From assembly GCA_018673915.1 (NCBI GenBank), contig JABHBK010000034.1, positions 61,647 to 125,646 of the forward strand: a stretch of DNA of 64,000 nucleotides, written 5' to 3'. Below the pieces are notes generated by a model. That model was not told the DNA's origin. It ran no database searches and was given only the letters and a program-made list of their open reading frames with translations. This DNA comes from Nitrospina sp. (GTDB lineage: Bacteria > Nitrospinota > Nitrospinia > Nitrospinales > VA-1). Both the position numbers and the translations under genes were made by a program. Below are positions 54,701 to 61,493 of this stretch, in pieces; position 1 is the stretch's first letter; every line of letters starts with the position of its first letter.

Positions 54701-54862
54701 AGACAGTCTTTAGGCATCATAATTTTGGGGGGAATGCTTGCTTCAGCAGTGGTGGGGACACTATTGGCCCCATGCTTTTATTCGCTGGTGCAAACTATCA
54801 AAGAAAAACTTAGAAAGAAAACTCCTGAACTAAACTCTCAGGCCGAAAAGCCAGCGGTCTAA
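51722..54862 (+). CDS. RND multidrug efflux transporter (AcrB/HAE1 type)
   Basis: The 1046-residue protein is a full-length HAE1 transporter. It starts FSHFFIERPRFAFVISIVIV, with the first helix. The proton-relay aspartate pair is in GIVVDDAIVVVENAQRHLEEG near residue 406, and a second-half equivalent helix is in LVGMASKNAILIVEFAK. Large periplasmic porter loops follow helices 1 and 7. It exports hydrophobic drugs, bile-salt-like compounds or metabolites through the adaptor and channel encoded upstream. No local tetR/marR-type regulator is visible, so control of the operon is unknown. Confidence 0.95.
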   Translation: MFSHFFIERPRFAFVISIVIVIAGLVSIPQLPVSLYPEISPPAVQVTASYPGASATVLESTVAAPIEEQVNGVENMISMSSKSTDSGTYTLDILFEIGTDPDMAAVNVQNRISLATPKLPEEVTRSGVSVKKQSPEFLQIISFSSPNATYDQLFLSNFITLNVKDVLSRLPGVSNVSIFGALDYSIRIWLNPDRMVNLGITSNDVVQAIRDQNLQAAAGIVGQAPSTQDQQFQYTIQAKGRLTDVAEFEDIIILANPDGSVVRLSDIARVELSSQTFEVLSRLNGSPTVNFAIYQLPEANALDVAERIREKMKSLSQQFPADVEYVVPYDSTRFINNSLKGLIETLFIALALVILVVYVFIQDWRATLIPALAIPVSLIGTFAILLAMGYSINTLSLFALVLAIGIVVDDAIVVVENAQRHLEEGLSPKVAAQKAMIEVSGPIVATTLVLLAVFVPVAFMAGISGQLYRQFSVTLSIAVSLSSLNALTLSPALCSIFLRKSQGAPWFALRWFESLFNLVSKTYLLFVKILVRRFVLTVLFFILILGGGYWVFKSSPTGFIPQEDQGVIFIDLQLPDGASLNRTNAIAKQVETMMKNLPGVENIISLVGVGLISGTKSNSATVINILKPWEERTTKDLSSDALVGRVWGMMNQVPGARAIAFTPPPIRSLGNSSGFELQLQDLRGGDPQELSSAMRGFVFEANQAKELSNVFSTFSAEVPQVGLEVDRLKAKALGIPVSEIFTTLQTQLGSLYVNDFNKFGRVYRVILQAEREYRNEPDDIGRIYVKSADGVMVPLRTLTNTSSILGPETLTRYNMYRAAKVNGSPAPGFSSGQAIAALEQLAKRVLPEGMTFEWSGMSYQEIKAGSQGVIIFALALIFVYLFLVAQYESWSIPWAVILTIPIALAGALMTTKETGHILDIYAQIGLIMLVGMASKNAILIVEFAKVQREQGLTIVEAAMKAARLRFRAVMMTAISFILGVLPLVVATGAGANSRQSLGIIILGGMLASAVVGTLLAPCFYSLVQTIKEKLRKKTPELNSQAEKPAV

Positions 54863-54885
54863 AAAATATACCTCATGAAAACAAA

Positions 54886-54915
54886 AACGGGAGCAGCTTG
54901 ACCGCTACTCCCGTT
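54886..54915 (-). terminator. strong hairpin between convergent RND and DUF971 genes
   Basis: AACGGGAGCAGC (54886-54897) and GCTACTCCCGTT (54904-54915) pair at 11 of 12 positions around a six-base loop. On the minus strand the stem is followed by TTTGTTTTC, giving an intrinsic terminator for the DUF971 gene. It lies 24 bases after the RND stop and may also slow plus-strand transcription. The rest of 54863-55167 holds a CCCAC-ATA-GTGGG hairpin near 54985 and no gene. Confidence 0.7.
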
Positions 54916-55167
54916 CGGGTTGGAGCGCTTAAGCCTGTATTCCCAAGCACTCTTAATTCGTTTGAATGTGTTCACTCTTTTATTCCCACATAGTGGGCGA
55001 CCTGCCCTTGACATGACCAGGGGAGTTGGAGATCCCTCCGCCATTTAAGAGAGGGGGGAGAAGGTAACGGCAGAGGGACATCCATCCATTTTCATTATGA
55101 CGTATCCCTGTTGCAATATCGTCTCAGCGATGTCCCAAATTTGTCACAAAAATCAAGGAGTTAGGAC

Positions 55168-55497
55168 CTAATTTTCAGACGCTTTACTTTTACACGCCGC
55201 GCACTCGCAAAGCTGCCGCAAGAGTTCGTGGGTATAAAGTCCGGTATCATGCCCATCATTCCAATAAAACTGAATGGCGTAAAGGCCAACTGCCTTAAGG
55301 TTTTGCGGGCGGATATCATCCTTTATTGAACCGGGAGCAATCATCTTTTTTCCGCTCCACTCATCGATGCAATGCGCACACGGACAATTCTCCCGTAAAT
55401 TTTTAACCGCATAAACCGAGTCGTGCCCATCGTTCCAGGAAATCCCTAGAGTAGACTGGTTTACCTGCTTAATATTCTTTGGTGCAGGGGCTGCCAT
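55168..55497 (-). CDS. DUF971 (gamma-butyrobetaine hydroxylase N-terminal-like) protein
   Basis: The 109-residue protein is a stand-alone DUF971 domain. It has ISWNDGHDSVYAVKNLRENC and FYWNDGHDTGLYTHELLRQL, the two halves of the domain. Cysteine clusters CPCAHC and CECAAC could bind zinc or iron. Such domains are found beside Mrp-type iron-sulfur carriers, and that is the case here: mrp lies 73 bases upstream on the same strand. A role in iron-sulfur assembly is inference. AAGGA about ten bases before the ATG is the likely ribosome site. Confidence 0.8.
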   Translation of the reverse strand: MAAPAPKNIKQVNQSTLGISWNDGHDSVYAVKNLRENCPCAHCIDEWSGKKMIAPGSIKDDIRPQNLKAVGLYAIQFYWNDGHDTGLYTHELLRQLCECAACKSKASEN

Positions 55498-55570
55498 AAT
55501 TGTTAGTTCCTTTTGAGTTCAAAACTATTTGCAAATAGAGTAACGATTTCTCACTTCTTCAAGGTATCGC

Positions 55571-56677
55571 CTATTTAGCATCCGAGTCCCAGGCAAGTTC
55601 AAAAGAAGCGGAGACTTTTTCACCGCTATTTGCCTGATTGATACTGAGCTGTGCTGCCACCTGCCCTGCTAAAGCTTTGTACGCCATACTTGCCGGAGAT
55701 TCCGGATTTGACATGACAATAGGAATACCAGAGTCTCCCCCTTCAGCAACCTCTGGAATTATAGGCACTTCTCCCAGCAAAGGAATCTTAAAGGTATCTG
55801 CCAGGGTTTTACCTCCACCTTGCCGAAAAATATAGTGTTTTTTATCACAGCCATCGCAAATAAAATGGCTCATATTCTCAACAATTCCGAGAAGAGGAAC
55901 TTTAACCTGTTGAAACATTTTCACGCCCTTGTCGGCATCGATCAGGCTTACTTCTTGAGGAGTGGTAACAACTACCGCGCCAGAAAGCGGTGCCTTCTGA
56001 GTCAAAGTCAACTGCACATCCCCTGTACCTGGAGGCAGGTCAATGATCAAATAATCCAGGTCACCCCACTCAACGTTCTGTAGAAATTGCTGAATGATAC
56101 CGCCCAGCATAGGTCCTCGAAGCATTAGCGGCTGGCCTTGTTTGGTCAAAAATGCTGCAGAAACCACCTTCAATCCATATTTTTCATGCGGAAAAAATTT
56201 ATTTTCCTCACCCACTTTAGGCGAAGAGATTGGAATCCCCATCATCTGCGGAATGCTCGGACCATAAATGTCCGCATCCATCAATCCGACACGAGCTCCT
56301 GTCAGGGATAATGCAATGGCCAAGTTAGTGCTGACTGTGGATTTCCCGACACCGCCCTTCCCGCTCGCCACGGCAATGATATTTTTCACACCCGGCAAAA
56401 CAGGTTGAGAATGCTCGGTAGATCTAACAACGGCGGTCATATTGACATCGACCTGATCAACCCCTTCAATGGCTTGGACTTTTGTTTCACATTCCGTACG
56501 CAATTGCTCTTTAACGGGACAGGCTGGTGTGGTCAGTTCGACATCGAATTTAACGTTCCCCCCATCTATATTCAAATTCTTGACAAACCCAAGACTGACA
56601 ATGTCTTTATGCAGGGCAGGATCTTGAACGGTCTTCAAGGCACCAATTATTCTCTCTTGCAACGTGGGATCGGACAT
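55571..56677 (-). CDS. mrp: Mrp/ApbC family iron-sulfur carrier ATPase
   Basis: The 368-residue protein has an N-terminal MIP18/DUF59 domain (about 1-85; DPALHKDIVSLGFVKNL). A ParA-like P-loop ATPase follows, with the deviant Walker A VASGKGGVGKSTVSTNLA near 105-122. Switch motifs include LMDADIYGPSIPQMMG and LIIDLPPGTGDVQLT. The CDGC pair near 273-276 is the usual site for a bridging [4Fe-4S] cluster. It should carry and insert clusters into apoproteins, such as those of complex I. GGAG sits six bases before the ATG. A 16-base palindrome lies 33 bases upstream of the start. Confidence 0.9.
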   Translation of the reverse strand: MSDPTLQERIIGALKTVQDPALHKDIVSLGFVKNLNIDGGNVKFDVELTTPACPVKEQLRTECETKVQAIEGVDQVDVNMTAVVRSTEHSQPVLPGVKNIIAVASGKGGVGKSTVSTNLAIALSLTGARVGLMDADIYGPSIPQMMGIPISSPKVGEENKFFPHEKYGLKVVSAAFLTKQGQPLMLRGPMLGGIIQQFLQNVEWGDLDYLIIDLPPGTGDVQLTLTQKAPLSGAVVVTTPQEVSLIDADKGVKMFQQVKVPLLGIVENMSHFICDGCDKKHYIFRQGGGKTLADTFKIPLLGEVPIIPEVAEGGDSGIPIVMSNPESPASMAYKALAGQVAAQLSINQANSGEKVSASFELAWDSDAK

Positions 56678-56710
56678 GAATCGCTCCTTATAAACTAAAA
56701 AAATACTTAA

Positions 56711-56726
56711 TCGGTAAATTTACCGA
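56711..56726. promoter_or_regulatory. 16-bp perfect palindrome upstream of mrp
   Basis: TCGGTAAATTTACCGA is fully self-complementary and lies 33 bases before the mrp start codon, in the position of an operator. No regulator gene is adjacent. The remaining 56727-57127 stretch is AT-rich and holds no gene that I can see. Confidence 0.5.
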
Positions 56727-57127
56727 ATCTTAATAATAACGGGACGGAAGAAAAAGCCTCTATAGATTCCGCCGGCACTAATAGGATGGCACCTCTTTAA
56801 AAAAGATTTCAACCTACTGAAATGAATCGTTTTAAGAATATCTGAACCTAATTGGAGGTTTCTTTGTTAATATTTGAATTCACTTGCTTTATACCTCTGC
56901 ATATTGTATACAAATAATTCAGACCTACAATATATGGGCAGCTATAAATAGTGAATACAAAATATTAAAAAAAGAAAGAAGCCCTAAACTATTGAATTTG
57001 CATAAAGAATTTAGCACTTCTAGCCCAGGACCTCACATGCCTGGCTTATCATCTAAATAAGACCGCCAATCACAAACGTCAAGCTGAACAACTCATCTTT
57101 TCTTAAACGATAAACCGGTAAAGCTAC

Positions 57128-59407
57128 ATGGGACAGGAAAAAACTTCCGACTTACAGGACGAACTCGAAAAAAGGTTTCTGACCTATGCACTTTCAACCA
57201 TTGTCTCTCGCTCTCTTCCAGATGTGAGGGATGGATTGAAACCGATACATCGTAGAATCCTGTTTGCCATGGATAGCATGGGAATGAATGCCGCAAGCAA
57301 ACATGTAAAATCTGCCAAAATAATTGGTGAAGTTCTTGGTAAATACCACCCGCATGGAGATGCATCCACCTATGAGTCGATGGTACGTATGGCGCAGGAT
57401 TTTTCCATGCGTTACCCCCTTGTTGACGGAAAAGGCAACTTTGGTTCTTTGGATGGTGATTCTCCGGCCGCCTACCGTTATACAGAAGGACGTTTGACCC
57501 CAATCACCTCGTTTTTATTGCAGGATATTAAAAAGGACACCGTTGATTTTCGTCCTAACTATGACAACTCCCTGAAGGAGCCGGTGGTGCTGCCTTCTCG
57601 CGTGCCCAATTTACTGATTAACGGTGCTTCCGGCATTGCTGTGGGAATGGCTTGCTCATTTCCAAGTCATAACTTGCAGGAAGTTATGTCGGCCTTAATT
57701 TCTATGATCGACTCGCCCAAGCAATCGGTGGCCAATCTAATGAAATATATTAAGGGCCCTGATTTTCCTACCGGCGGAATCATTCTTAACAGCAAAACTG
57801 AAATACGGAAAGCCTACGAAACCGGCTCGGGCGCAGTAAAAATTAGAGGGATATGGAAGGTCGAATCCTTACCGCGAGGCAAAAAACAGATCATCCTCAA
57901 AGAGATCCCCTATGCCGTCAATAAAGCCCGGATGATCGAAAAGATCGCCGAAATAATCATTGCCAAAAAGCTTCCTCCCCTGACTGACGTGAGGGACGAA
58001 AGTGATGAAAATATTCGAGTGGTCCTTGAGTTAAAAAGTACTGCTGATGAAAACAAGGTGATGAGTTATCTTTTCAAGCACACGGATCTGGAAAGCAATT
58101 TCCAACTTAATTTTACCTGCCTCAAACCTAACGGTGAACCTGCACGCCTGTCTCTTTTGGAAATTTGCCAGTTTTTCCTGGATTTCCGCAAACAGGTGAT
58201 CACGCGCCGATTGAATTATGAGCTGGTACTTATTGAAAAGCGTCTGCATCTCCTTGCGGGATTTGCGGCAATATTCAATGATCTGGACAAAGCATTGAAG
58301 TTGATACGATCTTCTAAATCCCGCAAAGAAGCTCACGAAAAACTGCAAAAACAGTTCAAGCTTGATGACGAACAGACCAACGCGATTCTGGAAATCCCGC
58401 TCTATCGACTGGTAACTATGGAAATGGAGAAGATTCTCCAGGAGCAAAAAGAAAAACTTAAAGAACAAAAAAGAATTAAATCAATTCTCGCGTCATCCAA
58501 AAAAATCTGGCAAGAGGTGCGAGAAGAGCTCGAAGAAATCAAGGGTAAACACGGTGACAAGCGTGTCACTCAGATAAAAACCATAGAAAATATTGAATAC
58601 AACGCTGAAGATTTTATTGAGCATGAAGATGTACATATTGTTCTCAGCCAGAACGGGTGGATCCGGAAATTAAAAAACCTGAGCGATCCTTCAGGACTCA
58701 AATTTAAAGAAAACGACCAATTACTGGATTCCCTGCAAACCAATACGCGAAACCTACTCGCTCTTTTCACCTCATTTGGAATCGTATATGTATCCAAAGT
58801 CTATAACCTGCCCTATACCAGAAGCGGATTTGGTGAGCCCATTCAAAGCTTGTTCAATTTCGGTGATGGCGAAAAGGTCATCGGCATGCTCACGCTTCCC
58901 GCGCCCAGTGATAACTTGAACACTTCAGAACAATCCGACGGACAAGTTATAATGAACTTTGCCAAAAACAAAAAAGAGGGAAGAGATCCCTCAGAGTTCA
59001 TGGTTGTCAGTGCTAATGGGTTTGGGTTTCGATTTCCTTTATCGAACCTGGCAGAGACTACACGTTCGGGCCGAAAGATCATGAGCTTAAAAGATAATGA
59101 CCACATGATCGGTTTCGCACCCGTGACGCATAAGTACGTTTTTTTGGCCACAGTAAAGGGAAAGGCAGTGGTCATCGCCACAGACCAAATAACCCAATTG
59201 ACAGGTTCGGGCAAAGGGGTCATTCTTATGAAACCTGGGGAAAGCCATTTGACGGGGTTTAAACTCGTAGATTTAAAAAGTAAAGTCACGCTTATATTCG
59301 ATTCGGGCAATGACAAAGTCATCACTGTAAAAAGTGTCCGGTTATGTAACCGCGGCAGTCAGGGCGTTATCGTGTCCAAACGCAAAAACATTCTAAAAAT
59401 ACAATAA
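57128..59407 (+). CDS. parC: DNA topoisomerase IV subunit A
   Basis: The 759-residue protein is a type IIA topoisomerase cleavage subunit. It has SLPDVRDGLKPIHRRILFAM near the start and KYHPHGDASTYESMVRMAQDF. The active-site tyrosine is in SPAAYRYTEGRL (near 118). A coiled-coil tower domain and a C-terminal beta-pinwheel follow. I see no GyrA box (QRRGGKG), and the length is short, which favours ParC over GyrA. It decatenates daughter chromosomes with ParE. The parE gene starts five bases downstream. Confidence 0.85.
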   Translation: MGQEKTSDLQDELEKRFLTYALSTIVSRSLPDVRDGLKPIHRRILFAMDSMGMNAASKHVKSAKIIGEVLGKYHPHGDASTYESMVRMAQDFSMRYPLVDGKGNFGSLDGDSPAAYRYTEGRLTPITSFLLQDIKKDTVDFRPNYDNSLKEPVVLPSRVPNLLINGASGIAVGMACSFPSHNLQEVMSALISMIDSPKQSVANLMKYIKGPDFPTGGIILNSKTEIRKAYETGSGAVKIRGIWKVESLPRGKKQIILKEIPYAVNKARMIEKIAEIIIAKKLPPLTDVRDESDENIRVVLELKSTADENKVMSYLFKHTDLESNFQLNFTCLKPNGEPARLSLLEICQFFLDFRKQVITRRLNYELVLIEKRLHLLAGFAAIFNDLDKALKLIRSSKSRKEAHEKLQKQFKLDDEQTNAILEIPLYRLVTMEMEKILQEQKEKLKEQKRIKSILASSKKIWQEVREELEEIKGKHGDKRVTQIKTIENIEYNAEDFIEHEDVHIVLSQNGWIRKLKNLSDPSGLKFKENDQLLDSLQTNTRNLLALFTSFGIVYVSKVYNLPYTRSGFGEPIQSLFNFGDGEKVIGMLTLPAPSDNLNTSEQSDGQVIMNFAKNKKEGRDPSEFMVVSANGFGFRFPLSNLAETTRSGRKIMSLKDNDHMIGFAPVTHKYVFLATVKGKAVVIATDQITQLTGSGKGVILMKPGESHLTGFKLVDLKSKVTLIFDSGNDKVITVKSVRLCNRGSQGVIVSKRKNILKIQ

Positions 59408-59412
59408 GCATC

Positions 59413-61302
59413 ATGTCAAAATACAGATCTGAAGATATCCAAGTCCTGGAAGGCCTCGAACCGGTTCGCAAACGGCCGGGAATGTACATCGGCTCAACCT
59501 CCTCCACAGGTCTGCATCATTTGCTTTGGGAAATTCTCGACAACTGTGTTGATGAAGCACTCAACGGGCATTGCGACACAATAGATGTGATCCTAGATAA
59601 GGATCATGGCGTAACCATCAAAGACAATGGGCGCGGTATTCCAGTAGACCCGTTTCGCAATACTAAAAAGAGTGCTATGGAAATCCTATTCACCACACTG
59701 CACTCAGGTGGAAAGTTTGGTCAAGGTAACTATAAAGTCTCGGGAGGCCTTCATGGTGTGGGTATGGCTGTTGTATGCGCCCTTTCCGAAAACCTTGTCG
59801 CAACCTCCCGTCGAGATGGGTTTGAGTGGAGCCAGACTTATTCTCGCGGCAAGCCCATCTCAAAACTAAAAAAAGGCAAACCTGCAAGGCTTTATGGCAC
59901 CACCGTATATTTCAAACCTGACGGAAAAATTTTCCCGAAAACAGAGTTCAATCCGAAACTTATTTTGGAACGTGCGGAATCAAAGGCCTTCCTCAATAAA
60001 GGTCTTAAAATAAACGTCACTGAAAATAAAAATTCCCACTCATTTCATTATCCCGAAGGGATTCAGGACTACATAAAAAAGATTGTCGGGCAAAAAGCTA
60101 CTTTGATGGATAAACCCTTTTATGTAGAAAAAGAAGATAACTTATTGAGACTGGAGACCGCTTTTCTCTGGACCCCCAGCACCGATACTCAAGTTCTTTC
60201 CTTTGCAAACTCAATCAGAACTGTTGACGGAGGAACCCACGAGACCGGATTTCGAAATGGTATCACCAAAGCTGTTCGAACCTACATTGACAGGCGCAAA
60301 CTGCTCCCAAAAGACATACCGGGAATTACCGGCGATGATGTTCGGGAAGGTCTGATTGCCATTATCAATGTTTATCTTCAGGGTGAAGTAGAGTTTCAAG
60401 GACAAACCAAAGGGAGATTAAACTCAGATATCACATCTCAAGTAGAGGCGGTAGTCAACCATACCCTGGAACATTTTTTAAATGAAAACCAAACGCTGGG
60501 TAATACAATTGCTAACCGCATTATCCTTTCCGCCCAGGCCCGTATCGCTTCTCGTCAGGCCAAAGAAGCGGTTCAGCGAAAAACAAATATCTCGCATCGA
60601 CTCAATCTACCAGGAAAACTTTCAGACTGCGCCACAACCGACAAGGATGAAGCCGAACTCTTTATTTGTGAAGGAGATTCAGCAGGAGGCTCCAGCAAAC
60701 AAGCAAGAGATCGAAAAACCCAGGCAATTCTCCCTATCCGCGGAAAAATCCTCAATGTTGAAACCGCAACCCTGGCCAAGATATTAGCTAATACTGAAAT
60801 TCAAAATCTCATTTCTGCTTGCGGAACAGGGATAGGAAATAAATTCGATTACAGCAAGCTTCGGTACGGAAAAATAATTATCATGACGGACGCAGATGTT
60901 GATGGAGCTCATATATGTACTTTGCTCCTTACCTTCTTCTATCGATGCCTCCCGGAAATCGTCGAAAAAGGCCATCTTTATATCGCCCAGCCGCCTTTGT
61001 ATAGAATCGATGCAGGTAAAAAGCTGTTTTATGCGTTAAGCGATGAAGAGAAAGATACAATCATCGAAAAACTAAATGGAACCTCTCATGAGATAGGTCG
61101 ATTTAAAGGATTGGGAGAAATGCCAGCCTCGGACTTAAAAGAAACCACTATGAGTAAAAAGTCTCGATCCATGATTCGAGTAACTTTAAGCTCTGCCGAA
61201 GAAGCCAGCAAAACTGTTTCCCAGTTAATGGGTAAAAATGCGGAATCCCGTTACCATTTCATCAAGGAGAAAGCTGAATTTGTCCAGGACCTTGATGTTT
61301 AG
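59413..61302 (+). CDS. parE: DNA topoisomerase IV subunit B
   Basis: The 629-residue protein is the ATPase subunit of topoisomerase IV. It has the GHKL motifs EILDNCVDEALNGH, DNGRGIPVD and VSGGLHGVGMAVV. A transducer domain follows, then the TOPRIM region with EGDSAGGSSKQARDRKTQAI, IMTDADVDGAHICTLLLTFF and GRFKGLGEMPASDL. There is no large insertion in the C-terminal part. It forms a two-gene operon with parC, with a five-base gap. A 191-base gap without visible features separates it from the secretion ATPase gene. Confidence 0.9.
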   Translation: MSKYRSEDIQVLEGLEPVRKRPGMYIGSTSSTGLHHLLWEILDNCVDEALNGHCDTIDVILDKDHGVTIKDNGRGIPVDPFRNTKKSAMEILFTTLHSGGKFGQGNYKVSGGLHGVGMAVVCALSENLVATSRRDGFEWSQTYSRGKPISKLKKGKPARLYGTTVYFKPDGKIFPKTEFNPKLILERAESKAFLNKGLKINVTENKNSHSFHYPEGIQDYIKKIVGQKATLMDKPFYVEKEDNLLRLETAFLWTPSTDTQVLSFANSIRTVDGGTHETGFRNGITKAVRTYIDRRKLLPKDIPGITGDDVREGLIAIINVYLQGEVEFQGQTKGRLNSDITSQVEAVVNHTLEHFLNENQTLGNTIANRIILSAQARIASRQAKEAVQRKTNISHRLNLPGKLSDCATTDKDEAELFICEGDSAGGSSKQARDRKTQAILPIRGKILNVETATLAKILANTEIQNLISACGTGIGNKFDYSKLRYGKIIIMTDADVDGAHICTLLLTFFYRCLPEIVEKGHLYIAQPPLYRIDAGKKLFYALSDEEKDTIIEKLNGTSHEIGRFKGLGEMPASDLKETTMSKKSRSMIRVTLSSAEEASKTVSQLMGKNAESRYHFIKEKAEFVQDLDV

Positions 61303-61493
61303 CTGTTTTTAGCACCTTTTTATCTTTTAACAACCTTTCTTAAAACTTACCCTTCACTCCCTCTCAAAGCAAGCTCCCCCAAGATTAAATCTAATGTTTT
61401 CAATACTTTTTGAGCCCCCCTGCGCCTGATTCGACTTGAGTTTTTCATGCCTTGGTAGTAGGATATTTCTATACCTCTATTAAAATTACTTGG

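Noticed and set aside
57128..61302. DNA gyrase gyrA-gyrB
   Set aside because: No GyrA box is seen in the A subunit, both subunits are short, and the A-B gene order fits parC-parE.
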